From: an uncultured Campylobacterales bacterium
GTDB lineage: Bacteria; Campylobacterota; Campylobacteria; Campylobacterales; Arcobacteraceae
Direction of reading: 5' to 3'
NCBI GenBank assembly: GCA_938084175.1
Contig: CALKDR010000001.1
Span: 1-64,000 of the forward strand
Length of the DNA: 64,000 nucleotides
The notes under the pieces are model-generated. The model was not told where the DNA came from, ran no database searches, and saw only the letters and a list, made by a program, of their open reading frames with translations. Below are positions 26,063 through 34,037 of the stretch, one piece after another (position 1 is the first letter of the stretch; every line of letters begins with the position of its first letter). A program made the position numbers and the translations under genes.

Positions 26063-26788
26063 ATGATTATCATCCCAGCAAGATTAAATTCAAGCAGATT
26101 TGCAAATAAAATATTAGTAGATATTTTAGGTTTACCAATGGTAATTAAAACAGCCAAACAAGTAAGTTCATTAGATAAGGTTGTAATTGCAACAGATTCA
26201 CAAGAAGTAATAAATTTAGCACAAGAACATGGTTTTGATGCTGTTATGACTTCAAGTTCTCATCAAAGTGGAACTGATAGAATAAATGAAGCTGTTAACA
26301 AATTGAATTTAGATGACAATGAGATAATTGTAAATGTTCAAGCTGATGAGCCATTTATAGAAAAAGAGGTAGTTCAAGCAGTTATTAATAGAGTTGCAAA
26401 ATCAAAAGAAAACAAAGAGGATATTATGATCGTTTCTTGTCATAAAGAGATAAGTTCAGAACTTGCTGATGATCCAAATCATGTAAAAGTTATACTTGAC
26501 GAAAATTTAAACGCAATTTATTTTTCTCGTGCTAAGGTGCCATATCATAGAGATCATTACGAAAACTCTTCTTATAATGGACATCTAGGAATTTATGGAT
26601 TTACAAAAAAGTCATTAAATAAGTTTTGTTCATTAACACCTTCAAAATTAGAAAGTATAGAAAAACTAGAACAACTAAGAGCAATTGATAGTGGATTCAA
26701 AATAGCAATGGTAAAAGTTGAATCAAAGTCTTTTGGGATTGATACTCAAGAAGACTTAAATAATGCACTAAAAATTTTCAAGAAATAA
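26063..26788 (+). CDS. kdsB: 3-deoxy-manno-octulosonate cytidylyltransferase
   Basis: Activates Kdo as CMP-Kdo for lipopolysaccharide inner core. At 241 residues the length is right. The N-terminal nucleotide loop is IIPARLNSSRFANKIL, followed by VVIATDS, HQSGTDRINEA and NVQADEPFI, all hallmarks of KdsB. AGGAATAGAA precedes the ATG. Together with lptB at 53 kb it shows a Gram-negative lipopolysaccharide outer membrane. An IS3 remnant begins just over 100 bases downstream. Confidence 0.95.
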   Translation: MIIIPARLNSSRFANKILVDILGLPMVIKTAKQVSSLDKVVIATDSQEVINLAQEHGFDAVMTSSSHQSGTDRINEAVNKLNLDDNEIIVNVQADEPFIEKEVVQAVINRVAKSKENKEDIMIVSCHKEISSELADDPNHVKVILDENLNAIYFSRAKVPYHRDHYENSSYNGHLGIYGFTKKSLNKFCSLTPSKLESIEKLEQLRAIDSGFKIAMVKVESKSFGIDTQEDLNNALKIFKK

Positions 26789-26794
26789 TTTTAT

Positions 26795-26822
26795 TATTTG
26801 TATCTATAAATTGATACAAATA
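26795..26822 (+). terminator. inverted repeat after kdsB
   Basis: TATTTGTATC (26795-26804) pairs perfectly with GATACAAATA (26813-26822) a few bases after the kdsB stop. No long T-run follows, so termination is possible but not certain. Confidence 0.4.
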
Positions 26823-26901
26823 GTAATAATGTAACTACACTTATTCAGACAAAGAATGTAAAGCTATTCTGAGTTAAAATAAATTAATAAGTGGAGATCA
26901 A

Positions 26902-27424
26902 ATGAAAAATAGTAATTACACCAAAGAATTTAAAGATTAAACAATTCAACTTGTAAAGAATAGTGATAAAAGTGCTATGCAAATATCTAAAGATTTAGAT
27001 ATTAATGATAAAACTTTATATAGTTGGTTAAGAGAATATAAAAAAGCGAATAATATTCATGTTGACGATAGGCGAACTACTCAAAAAACTTCCTCAAAAG
27101 AAACGGCAACCTTACCAAAGGGTGTTTCTTAGAAGGCACATACTTTGCAAAAGAAACTCTATAAAGTATGCATGGATAAAAGAACACAAAGAGAGTTTCA
27201 GCATTGCTTTAATTTGTAAAATATTTAAATTAAATCGAAGTGCTTATTATTAGATTAAACATGGATGTGTTGTAAATAAGAGTGATGAACAGTTAAATAA
27301 GCTTATCAAAGATATCTTTGAGTTTCTTTCATTCTCTCAAAACTGAACTTGTTTATCATGAGACTTTCAAAACTGAAGCTCAAGCAAATGAAATAATATT
27401 TGAATATATTGAAATATTTTACAA
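26902..27424 (+). mobile_element. degraded IS3-family insertion sequence (orfA/orfB remnants)
   Basis: OrfA is readable from 26902 (MKNSNYTKEFKD, then an in-frame stop, then TIQLVKNSDKSAMQISKDLD and LYSWLREYKKANN) to its end near TYFAKETL. OrfB pieces follow: YAWIKEHKESFSIALICKIF, KLNRSAYY, and after a large deletion [18 protein letters not shown] and EYIEIFYN. The DDE catalytic core is mostly missing. The right end is cut off inside orfB where it meets a response-regulator remnant. The track ORF at 27059 is part of it. It cannot transpose by itself. Confidence 0.85.
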
Positions 27425-27612
27425 TATTTATATTAGCATCATTAAATTTTTCTATTGCTTCTGATTCGTCTTTTGAAATAAAAACTTTTTAAATAGCTTT
27501 TAAAAACTAGTTTGTATTTATTTCTAATATCATCTTCATACTCTACATATAATATAGTTAAAGTAGCAAGAAATTTTTCATCAATAATATAAGTTTCATG
27601 TAAAACAAATAT
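27425..27612 (-). pseudogene. truncated response-regulator receiver domain
   Basis: The minus strand reads LATLTILYVEYEDDIRNKYK (normally LYVEDEDD), then after a frameshift [20 protein letters not shown], the first third of a CheY-like receiver. It ends abruptly where the IS3 remnant begins, before the phosphoacceptor aspartate. The first acidic residue of the pocket is also changed to tyrosine. No rest of the gene is found on the other side of the IS, so both pieces were trimmed by a deletion. Confidence 0.75.
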
Positions 27613-27686
27613 TACTATTAAAGTATTCAAATAATTTATTAAATACTTTCATTTTTTTAATGTATTTATTAATATAAAGTGAATAA

Positions 27687-28103
27687 TTAGTTAAGAAGTT
27701 TAGATAAGATTGCTAAGTAAGATTGTTCTTGATATTTTTTTAATTTGTCAGGGAATACAAATTCATTTTTCTTTTCAAATGATGAAATTGATTGAGAAGA
27801 TATTAGAGATACTTCAATATCAAAAAGAGTTTGTATTAAAGCTTCCATTTTAAAAGTAAGCGCTCCACCTGAAAAAGTACCTTTTTTTGAACGTTTTTTT
27901 ATAATTATTTTTTCTACTTTCATATCAGAAAAGAAAGTATTTATCTCTTCTAAATATTTTTTAATACTATTCGTATTTTCATCATCTTCTAATGTGATTT
28001 TTTTTATTTTTAAATCAATATAATCAATTATATCATCAGAAGAATAATCAACAAGCGTTAATATCGTATAATTTGATTTTAGTTCAATTCCGCAGATTCT
28101 CAT
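27687..28103 (-). CDS. DUF3010 family protein
   Basis: 138-residue soluble protein. The N-terminal MRICGIELKSNYTILTLVDY strand pair resembles the RNase H-like fold start of the DUF3010 family, and the GTFSGGALTFKMEALIQ segment matches its conserved centre. The function is unknown. It stands alone on the minus strand between IS debris and another hypothetical gene. Length and composition are like an intact family member. Confidence 0.8.
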   Translation of the reverse strand: MRICGIELKSNYTILTLVDYSSDDIIDYIDLKIKKITLEDDENTNSIKKYLEEINTFFSDMKVEKIIIKKRSKKGTFSGGALTFKMEALIQTLFDIEVSLISSQSISSFEKKNEFVFPDKLKKYQEQSYLAILSKLLN

Positions 28104-28190
28104 AAATAATCCTTTTTTAATTTTGAATAAGTATACAAAATATAAAAGGATTATCGCTATTTAATTACATATTGTAATATTTTTAAATTT

Positions 28191-28625
28191 TTAGTCTTTT
28201 ATTTCTTCAAAAAGATAAAAGTTCATGTGCCCTGCTTTTGAATCATAAGAGTCACTTTTTTTATCAGTAAACTTATATATCATTTCCATTGCATCTTTGT
28301 GACAATTTGTATTTGCTATTACTTCTTTTAAATCATTACTTGTTAAAAAGTTTTGATCATAACCTTTTTTAAATTTTGCAGCGGCATCTTTATCAACAAA
28401 AGTATATTTAACTACATTTATATTTCTTTTTACATCAATTCTTGCTTTTTTCTTTTCATCTTCAAATCTTAAAATTCTATTTCCATTTGATGATATTTTC
28501 ATTGTAGTTGCTGTTTCTATATTTTCTGTATCTTCTGTGATTATATATTCTTTACCGTTTATTAAAATTTCATTATCATTAAGTTTTTTAATTTCTTTAA
28601 TAACTGTCTTCTTTCCCTTAGCCAC
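28191..28625 (-). CDS. unrecognised soluble protein, 144 aa
   Basis: Lys- and Asp-rich protein without signal peptide or membrane helix. The first half looks beta-rich (NDNEILINGKEYIITEDTEN, RILRFEDEKKKARIDVKRN) and the second helical (DAAAKFKKGYDQNFLTSNDL). It is preceded by an AAGGAG ribosome site and divergent from the DUF2721 gene. No family was recognised. Confidence 0.68.
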   Translation of the reverse strand: MAKGKKTVIKEIKKLNDNEILINGKEYIITEDTENIETATTMKISSNGNRILRFEDEKKKARIDVKRNINVVKYTFVDKDAAAKFKKGYDQNFLTSNDLKEVIANTNCHKDAMEMIYKFTDKKSDSYDSKAGHMNFYLFEEIKD

Positions 28626-28754
28626 ATTTAGCTCCTTGCGATATAATTTCTATTATTTTTTATGCATTATAGCTAAATAAAAACAATTGAATTACCAAAA
28701 TCTAAATTATGTTAGAATACGATTGTAAAATAAAAAAATTAAATTGGAATTTAA

Positions 28755-29198
28755 ATGATTACATCAATAACACAAGATGGAGTGAATACTGTTTCACATC
28801 TGATACAACTTTCTGTTGCTCCTGTATTTTTATTAGCAGGTGTTGCTGGATTATTAAATGTTTTTACAGGAAGATTATCAAGAATTATTGATAAGGTTGA
28901 GAAATTAGATGCAAGTGCTGAACATGAAAATAATGAAGATAGAAGATTATCATTAACTCTTAGAATGCAAAATATTAACTACGCCATTTCACTGTGTACA
29001 ATGACTGGATTATTAATAGCACTTGTTATTGTAACAATGTTTTTAAGTTCAATGTTTGAATTTAACGGTTCAATTTTTATTGCGACTTTATTTATTTTTG
29101 CAATGGTATCACTTATTTCTTCTTTAGTTTTATTTCAAAAAGAAATATTTTTTACAACATCATTTATTAAGAAGAAAAAAGCCAGTTTAAAAAAATAG
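28755..29198 (+). CDS. DUF2721 family membrane protein
   Basis: 147 residues with an N-terminal hydrophobic segment (LIQLSVAPVFLLAGVAGLLNVF), a charged cytoplasmic-type middle (RLSRIIDKVEKL...RRLSLTLRMQ) and two further helices (about residues 80-130). This matches the DUF2721 pattern, a conserved family of unknown function in Gram-negative bacteria. It lies upstream of a DUF302 gene and a methyltransferase on the same strand. Confidence 0.82.
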   Translation: MITSITQDGVNTVSHLIQLSVAPVFLLAGVAGLLNVFTGRLSRIIDKVEKLDASAEHENNEDRRLSLTLRMQNINYAISLCTMTGLLIALVIVTMFLSSMFEFNGSIFIATLFIFAMVSLISSLVLFQKEIFFTTSFIKKKKASLKK

Positions 29199-29234
29199 TA
29201 TATTATAATTACAAAAAATTATTAGGAAAATAAA

Positions 29235-29612
29235 ATGCATTATATAGAACAATCAGAAAAAAGTGTACAAGAAGTAGTTGATACAATACAAGAAATAGTT
29301 TCAAATTATAGTTTTGGGGTTTTACATATTCATAATGTTAAAAATACACTAAATTCAAAAGGTATAGATTTTGAAAATGAATGCCAGATTTTGGATGTTT
29401 GTAATCCTCATGTTGCAAAAGAATTTTTAGGTCAAGATATGTCAATGTCTGTTATTATGCCTTGTAAAATTTCTGTATACAAAGATAATGGAAGTACAAA
29501 TATTGCAATGAATTCACTTACACAATTAGTAGATGATATTAATCCAGATTTTATAGAACTAGCTCAAGATACACAAGAAACATTATTAAAAATCATTGAC
29601 GAAGCTAAATGA
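29235..29612 (+). CDS. DUF302 domain protein
   Basis: 125 residues covering one DUF302 domain: an N-terminal helix with VQEVVDTIQEIV, then FGVLHIHNVKNTL, the conserved ILDVCNPHVAKEFL cysteine segment, and MPCKISVYKDNGSTNIAM. DUF302 proteins are small alpha/beta proteins whose role is unclear, some in redox or metal contexts. The stop overlaps the methyltransferase start by four bases. Confidence 0.84.
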   Translation: MHYIEQSEKSVQEVVDTIQEIVSNYSFGVLHIHNVKNTLNSKGIDFENECQILDVCNPHVAKEFLGQDMSMSVIMPCKISVYKDNGSTNIAMNSLTQLVDDINPDFIELAQDTQETLLKIIDEAK

Positions 29613-30274
29613 TTGAATTTGATGCTGTAAAATATAAGCAAATGGTAAAAGAACATCATGAAAATGATGAACCTTTTTCTTGGTGTGATTCTATTTATAC
29701 AGATGCAAAAGGTGATTATAAAGCTGTATTTTGGTCTGATTTGCAAGCAAGCCCTTATTTAGTAAAGTGGCTTGAAGAAAATAAACAAGATGCAAAAAAT
29801 AAAAAAGCAATAGTAATTGGCTGTGGTGTAGGTGATGATGCAGAAGCTTTAAGTGATTATGGATATGAAGTAATTGCTTTTGATATATCTAATGAAGCTA
29901 TAAGATTATGTAAGAATAGGTATCCAAATACTAAAGTTAATTATCTTGTTGCTAATTTATTTGATTATAAAGAAAGTTGGCTTGAAAACTTTGACTTGGT
30001 GTATGAGTGTAATACTATACAGATTTTACCAGGAGAATATAGAAACAAAGCAAGAAAAGCAATATCAAATTTACTGTGTAAAAATGCTCATATTTTAGTT
30101 TCATGTAGAAGTAGAAAAAAAAATGAAAAACAAGATGAAATACCATTACCTTTAGACTTTGAAGAAATCAACAACTTTGTAACAAAAGATGCTTTAACAG
30201 AAATTAGTTTTAAAGCATATGATGATTCTCAAATACCTTCAGTGCCACATTTTTTTGCAGTATATAAAAAATAA
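29609..30274 (+). CDS. class I SAM-dependent methyltransferase
   Basis: 221 residues. Motif I is AIVIGCGVGDDAEALSDYGY, the acidic motif II end is VIAFDIS, and motif IV lies near DLVYECNTIQ. The N-terminal 45 residues (EHHENDEPFSWCDSIY) and the sequence overall resemble thiopurine/thiol S-methyltransferase-type proteins, but the substrate cannot be assigned. It overlaps the DUF302 gene by four bases, so the two are coupled. Confidence 0.82.
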   Translation: MIEFDAVKYKQMVKEHHENDEPFSWCDSIYTDAKGDYKAVFWSDLQASPYLVKWLEENKQDAKNKKAIVIGCGVGDDAEALSDYGYEVIAFDISNEAIRLCKNRYPNTKVNYLVANLFDYKESWLENFDLVYECNTIQILPGEYRNKARKAISNLLCKNAHILVSCRSRKKNEKQDEIPLPLDFEEINNFVTKDALTEISFKAYDDSQIPSVPHFFAVYKK

Positions 30275-30319
30275 TTATAACAATAAGAATAAATACAATA
30301 AATAAAAAGGAATAAAAAA

Positions 30320-30754
30320 TTGGAAACAACAGAATTAATTATACATTCAAGTTTACGTTGGGTAGTGCTTATTACATTATTTACACATTTATATTTAATA
30401 TACACAGGCTATTTTGGAAATAAACCTTTTACAAAGTTTAATAATATATTTTCACATATAACTGTAGGTTTTATTCATTTACAGTTTGTAGTAGGTCTTT
30501 ATGTTTACTATACAAGTGAAAAAACAAGTATATTTTTAGCAGATGTTAAAGGGTCTATGGCAATTAGTGAATTAAGATTTTTTGCAGTTGAGCACAGTCT
30601 TATTATGTTAATAGCTATTATTATTATAACAATTGGTTCTTTTAAAGCAAAAAGAATTGAAGATGAAAGAAAAAAATATAAAACTCAAATTATATACTTT
30701 AGTATTGGTTTAATTTTAATATTAGCTGGAATTCCTTGGAACCTTGATAAGTAG
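30320..30754 (+). CDS. four-helix membrane protein, 144 aa
   Basis: The start is TTG with AAAAGGA upstream. Four hydrophobic segments are visible (about residues 13-29, 44-64, 85-104 and 123-139). Two early histidines (IIHSSLRWVVLITLFTHLY, HITVGFIHLQFVVG) sit in membrane segments and could bind haem as in small cytochrome-b-like proteins, but this is speculation. The DMT transporter follows after three bases. Confidence 0.7.
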   Translation: METTELIIHSSLRWVVLITLFTHLYLIYTGYFGNKPFTKFNNIFSHITVGFIHLQFVVGLYVYYTSEKTSIFLADVKGSMAISELRFFAVEHSLIMLIAIIIITIGSFKAKRIEDERKKYKTQIIYFSIGLILILAGIPWNLDK

Positions 30755-30757
30755 GAT

Positions 30758-31696
30758 ATGTTAAGATTAATTTTATTAGGAATATTATCAGGTGGTTTTT
30801 TTAGTACAACATTTGTTTTAAATGAACTTATGAGTGTTCAAGGTGGTCATTGGCTTTACTCTGCAACACTTAGATATTTTTTCATGATTATATTTTTACT
30901 AATGATTTTAATCTTTCAAGGTGGTTTTAAAAGAGTCTTTGAAATATATGAGCTATTTATTGCAAATTATAAATTTTGGATAATAAGTGGAACTGTTGGA
31001 TTTGGCTTCTTTTATGCATTAATTTGTTTTGCTGCTGATTTTTCACCTTCTTGGGTGATTGCCGCATCTTGGCAGTTTACTGTTGTGGCTACACTTTTTG
31101 TTTTACTATTTTTTGGAAAAAGTTTTCCTAAAAAAATATGGGCTTTTTCTTTTATAATTTTTATAGGAGTTTGCTTAGTAAACCTTTCTCATATTGATAA
31201 GTTTGATTTAGCAAGTTTAATTTATGGAGGAATTCCTGTTTTAATAGCTTCATTTTGTTATCCTTTAGGAAATCAACTTGTATGGGAAAGTCAAAATAAA
31301 GGAAGTAAAATAGCTCCATATATAAATTCAGATTTATTAAAAAATGCTTTTAATAAAGTTATGCTTTTAACAATTGGATCTATACCTTTTTGGATTATTC
31401 TTTTAGTACTTATTCAACCACAAGCACCTAGTAATTCACAAATATTAAACTCAGGTCTAGTAGCACTTTTTTCTGGTGTTTTAGCAACTACTATATTTCT
31501 ATATGCAAGAGGTTTAGCAAAAGATACAAATGAAATAGCAGCAGTTGACGCAACACAAGCTAGTGAAGTTGTATTTACAATTATTGGAGGCTTTATAATT
31601 TTTGGAACAATTTCTATAAATACTACTTCTATTGTTGGTTTAGCTTTAATTATTATTGGTTTATTTTTATTTATAAAGTTTCAAGAAAAAAATTAA
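30758..31696 (+). CDS. DMT-superfamily transporter, EmrE-like multidrug efflux family
   Basis: 312-residue inner-membrane protein with about ten hydrophobic helices, made of two EamA-like halves. The start (MLRLILLGILSGGFFSTTFVLN) and the GLALIIIGLFLFIKF ending match the putative multidrug resistance efflux transporter group. No substrate can be deduced. It follows the four-helix protein by three bases, probably in the same transcript. Confidence 0.82.
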   Translation: MLRLILLGILSGGFFSTTFVLNELMSVQGGHWLYSATLRYFFMIIFLLMILIFQGGFKRVFEIYELFIANYKFWIISGTVGFGFFYALICFAADFSPSWVIAASWQFTVVATLFVLLFFGKSFPKKIWAFSFIIFIGVCLVNLSHIDKFDLASLIYGGIPVLIASFCYPLGNQLVWESQNKGSKIAPYINSDLLKNAFNKVMLLTIGSIPFWIILLVLIQPQAPSNSQILNSGLVALFSGVLATTIFLYARGLAKDTNEIAAVDATQASEVVFTIIGGFIIFGTISINTTSIVGLALIIIGLFLFIKFQEKN

Positions 31697-31713
31697 AAAA
31701 GCATATAATTTTG

Positions 31714-31743
31714 ATATAATCCATAAAAAATTATGGATTATAT
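31714..31743 (+). promoter_or_regulatory. 13-bp perfect palindrome over the RNase HI promoter/leader
   Basis: ATATAATCCATAA (31714-31726) and TTATGGATTATAT (31731-31743) are perfect complements around AAAA. The left arm contains a TATAAT -10-like box (31715-31720) and the right arm ends directly at the ATG. There is no Shine-Dalgarno sequence in between. It could be an operator or an RNA hairpin controlling translation. Confidence 0.5.
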
Positions 31744-32577
31744 ATGCAAATTACTTACGAATTTATACATCTTATTTCATTTGATGAAACACTGAATAAA
31801 GAACAATGTAAAATATTAAACTTACCCTTTCCTCTTGAAGAAAACTGGAAAGAAAAAATACTTCAAAAAGACATACTAAAAAATGATGCAAATAGACTTA
31901 TGCTATTAAAAGGTAAGCTTGCAGTAAAAGCCCAAGAGCAAATTTTAAAAAACTATAATATGATAATAGAATTTAATAGCTCAAATAAACAAGTTCAAAA
32001 TGATACAAAAAAAACAGAAATATCAGCAAGAAATACTGTAAGTAATGCAAGTACAAATGATGATGAAGAACATATTAGAATCTATTGTGATGGAGCGTGT
32101 TCTGGAAATCCAGGACTTGCAGGAAGTGGAATAGCTGTTTACTCAAATGAAAAGAATCCTGTTTTATTACATGGAGATTTTGTAGAAAAAGGAACAAATA
32201 ATATAGCTGAGTTAAACGCACTTTATCAAGCTTTATTAATTTGTAAACAAACAAGTTCAAAAAATATAATCACAATTTATTCTGATTCAAAATATAGTAT
32301 TGATTGTATAAAAACATGGGCATATGGATGGAAAGCAAAAGGCTGGACAAAAAAAGGTGGAGAGATTAAAAATCTTGAACTTATCAAAAAAACACATGAG
32401 CTTTATGAAAGAATAAAAGATTTAATAGAAATCAAACATGTAAAAGGTCATGCAGGTATTGAAGGTAATGAATTAGCAGATAGAATGGCAGTTACAGCTA
32501 TAAAAGAGAAGAGCACAAATTACGAAATGTATTCATATGAAAAAATTGACGAAGTATTAAACCTAACTTCGTACTAA
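31744..32577 (+). CDS. rnhA: ribonuclease HI with N-terminal extension
   Basis: Degrades the RNA strand of RNA-DNA hybrids. The RNase H domain fills about residues 115-262 and keeps all four carboxylates: YCDGACSGNPG, IAELNALYQAL, YSDSKYSIDC and GNELADRMA. Also visible is the handle-like KGWTKKGGEIKN and the catalytic-loop histidine VKGHAG. The first ~110 residues form an extra domain absent from minimal RNase HI, without a clear hybrid-binding motif. A perfect palindrome lies directly upstream and no ribosome site is seen. Confidence 0.9.
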   Translation: MQITYEFIHLISFDETLNKEQCKILNLPFPLEENWKEKILQKDILKNDANRLMLLKGKLAVKAQEQILKNYNMIIEFNSSNKQVQNDTKKTEISARNTVSNASTNDDEEHIRIYCDGACSGNPGLAGSGIAVYSNEKNPVLLHGDFVEKGTNNIAELNALYQALLICKQTSSKNIITIYSDSKYSIDCIKTWAYGWKAKGWTKKGGEIKNLELIKKTHELYERIKDLIEIKHVKGHAGIEGNELADRMAVTAIKEKSTNYEMYSYEKIDEVLNLTSY

Positions 32578-32723
32578 ATTATTACTACAATTTTATGTAA
32601 TACATTACAATAAAACAAGATTTTACAATATATTAATAAATTAGTATTAATTTTTAAAGATTTATTGAGCAGTGTTAAGATATTATTACGACAATTATTA
32701 TTAAAAGAGAATAGGAAGCATTT

Positions 32724-33692
32724 ATGTTTGAAAAAAAAGGTTCAATACTTACAGTAAGAGAAGATATTCAAGTTTTCGACTGTACAATTAGAGATGGTGG
32801 TTTAGTTAACAATTTTCATTTTACAGACGAGTTTGTAAAAGCACATTATGAAACATGTGTTGCAGCTGGTGTTGATTATATGGAAATAGGAAAAAATAAT
32901 TCACCCTCAATTATGAGTGAAGAAGAGTTTGGAGCTTGGAATTTCTGTAAAGAAGAAGATATTAGAAAGATTGTTGGGAACAATGATACTAATATGAAAA
33001 TTGCGGTTATGTCTGATATTGGAAGAACTGTAAATTCAGAATTACTTCCAAAAGAAGAATCAGTTGTAGATATGATTAGAATTGCAACGTATATTCACCA
33101 AATTCCTGCAGCAATTGAACTTGTGGAAGAAGCTCATGCAAAAGGTTATGAAACTACTATTAATATTATGGCAATTTCAAAATCATTTGATAGTGAATTA
33201 GATGAAGTTTTAGAAGCAGTTGCGAAATCAAGCGTTGATGTAATTTATATTGCAGATTCATTTGGTTCATTCTATCCTGAGCAAATCAATAAATTAACTG
33301 AAAAGTATTTAAAAGTTGCACAAGCAAACGGAAAACAAATTGGTATTCATGCACATAACAATATGCAATTAGCATATGCTAATACTATTGAAGCTTTAAC
33401 TTATGGAACTTCTTACTTAGATGTTACTATTTCTGGATTAGGACGAGGTGCTGGAAACTGTCCTATGGAGTTATTAATTGGTTTCTTAAAAAATCCAAAA
33501 TATAAATTAATGCCAGTATTAAAATTTATTGAAGAGTTTATTATTCCATTAGAAAAAGAACTTGACTGGGGTTATTCAATTCCATATATGCTAACTGGAC
33601 AACTAAACGAACATCCAAGACCTGCTATGAAAGCTAGAGATGAAAAAGATACTAACTATAGAGAGTTTTACAGAAACTTACTTGCTGAATAA
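32724..33692 (+). CDS. HMGL-like aldolase catalytic-domain protein
   Basis: 322-residue TIM-barrel protein of the DmpG/HMG-CoA lyase-like superfamily. The metal-binding start is FDCTIRDGGLVNNFHF, the barrel strand DYMEIGKN follows, and the HAHNNMQLAYANT and GLGRGAGNCPMELL motifs are typical of pyruvate-type aldolases. The partner dehydrogenase of the aromatic meta-cleavage pathway is absent, so catechol degradation is unlikely. Related proteins stand alone in many genomes and their substrates are unknown. AGGA precedes the ATG and a strong terminator follows. Confidence 0.82.
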   Translation: MFEKKGSILTVREDIQVFDCTIRDGGLVNNFHFTDEFVKAHYETCVAAGVDYMEIGKNNSPSIMSEEEFGAWNFCKEEDIRKIVGNNDTNMKIAVMSDIGRTVNSELLPKEESVVDMIRIATYIHQIPAAIELVEEAHAKGYETTINIMAISKSFDSELDEVLEAVAKSSVDVIYIADSFGSFYPEQINKLTEKYLKVAQANGKQIGIHAHNNMQLAYANTIEALTYGTSYLDVTISGLGRGAGNCPMELLIGFLKNPKYKLMPVLKFIEEFIIPLEKELDWGYSIPYMLTGQLNEHPRPAMKARDEKDTNYREFYRNLLAE

Positions 33693-33710
33693 GTATTAAA
33701 TTTTAAATAA

Positions 33711-33745
33711 AAAAAAGGCTAATTCATAATAAATTAGCCTTTTTT
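33711..33745. terminator. strong bidirectional terminator
   Basis: AAGGCTAATT (33715-33724) pairs with AATTAGCCTT (33732-33741) around a 7-base loop. The stem is flanked by an A-run on the left and a T-run on the right, so it can act on both the aldolase gene and the opposing gene at 33767. Confidence 0.88.
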
Positions 33746-33766
33746 ATTTCTTGAAAAATAGTAAGA

Positions 33767-33991
33767 CTATTTCTTTTTATTCTTCTTTTTAGATGCTTTT
33801 GCCATTTTAGCTTTTTTCTTAGCTTTAGCTTTTGCTAAATCTACATTTACGCCTTTTCTTGCATTTACTATTTGTTCACTTGTTTCTTTGTGATTGAAAT
33901 CTACTAAGTCTATGTTTTTATTTTCATTAGACCTTCTAGCAATCTTATCACCTTTAGTTGTATCTACACTTGAAGTGTTTTTTCTTGACAT
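33767..33991 (-). CDS. lysine-rich basic protein, 74 aa
   Basis: The C-terminal third is almost only Lys and Ala (DLAKAKAKKKAKMAKASKKK), like histone-H1-type tails or ribosome-associated basic proteins. The N-terminal part is polar. No domain was recognised. The clear start, isolated position and following terminator favour a real gene. Nucleic-acid binding is likely from charge alone, which is inference. Confidence 0.6.
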   Translation of the reverse strand: MSRKNTSSVDTTKGDKIARRSNENKNIDLVDFNHKETSEQIVNARKGVNVDLAKAKAKKKAKMAKASKKKNKKK

Positions 33992-34037
33992 GTTTTACCT
34001 TAGAGTTTATAATTATTGTATCTTATTAAAATTTTAA

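Noticed and set aside
27059-27253. 64-residue ORF as an independent gene
   Set aside because: Contains IS3 orfB sequence (YAWIKEHKESF) and is part of the IS remnant.
32596-32609. Small palindrome TGTAAT-AC-ATTACA after rnhA
   Set aside because: Only 6-bp arms in very AT-rich sequence, no T-run and no clear link to a promoter; too likely by chance.
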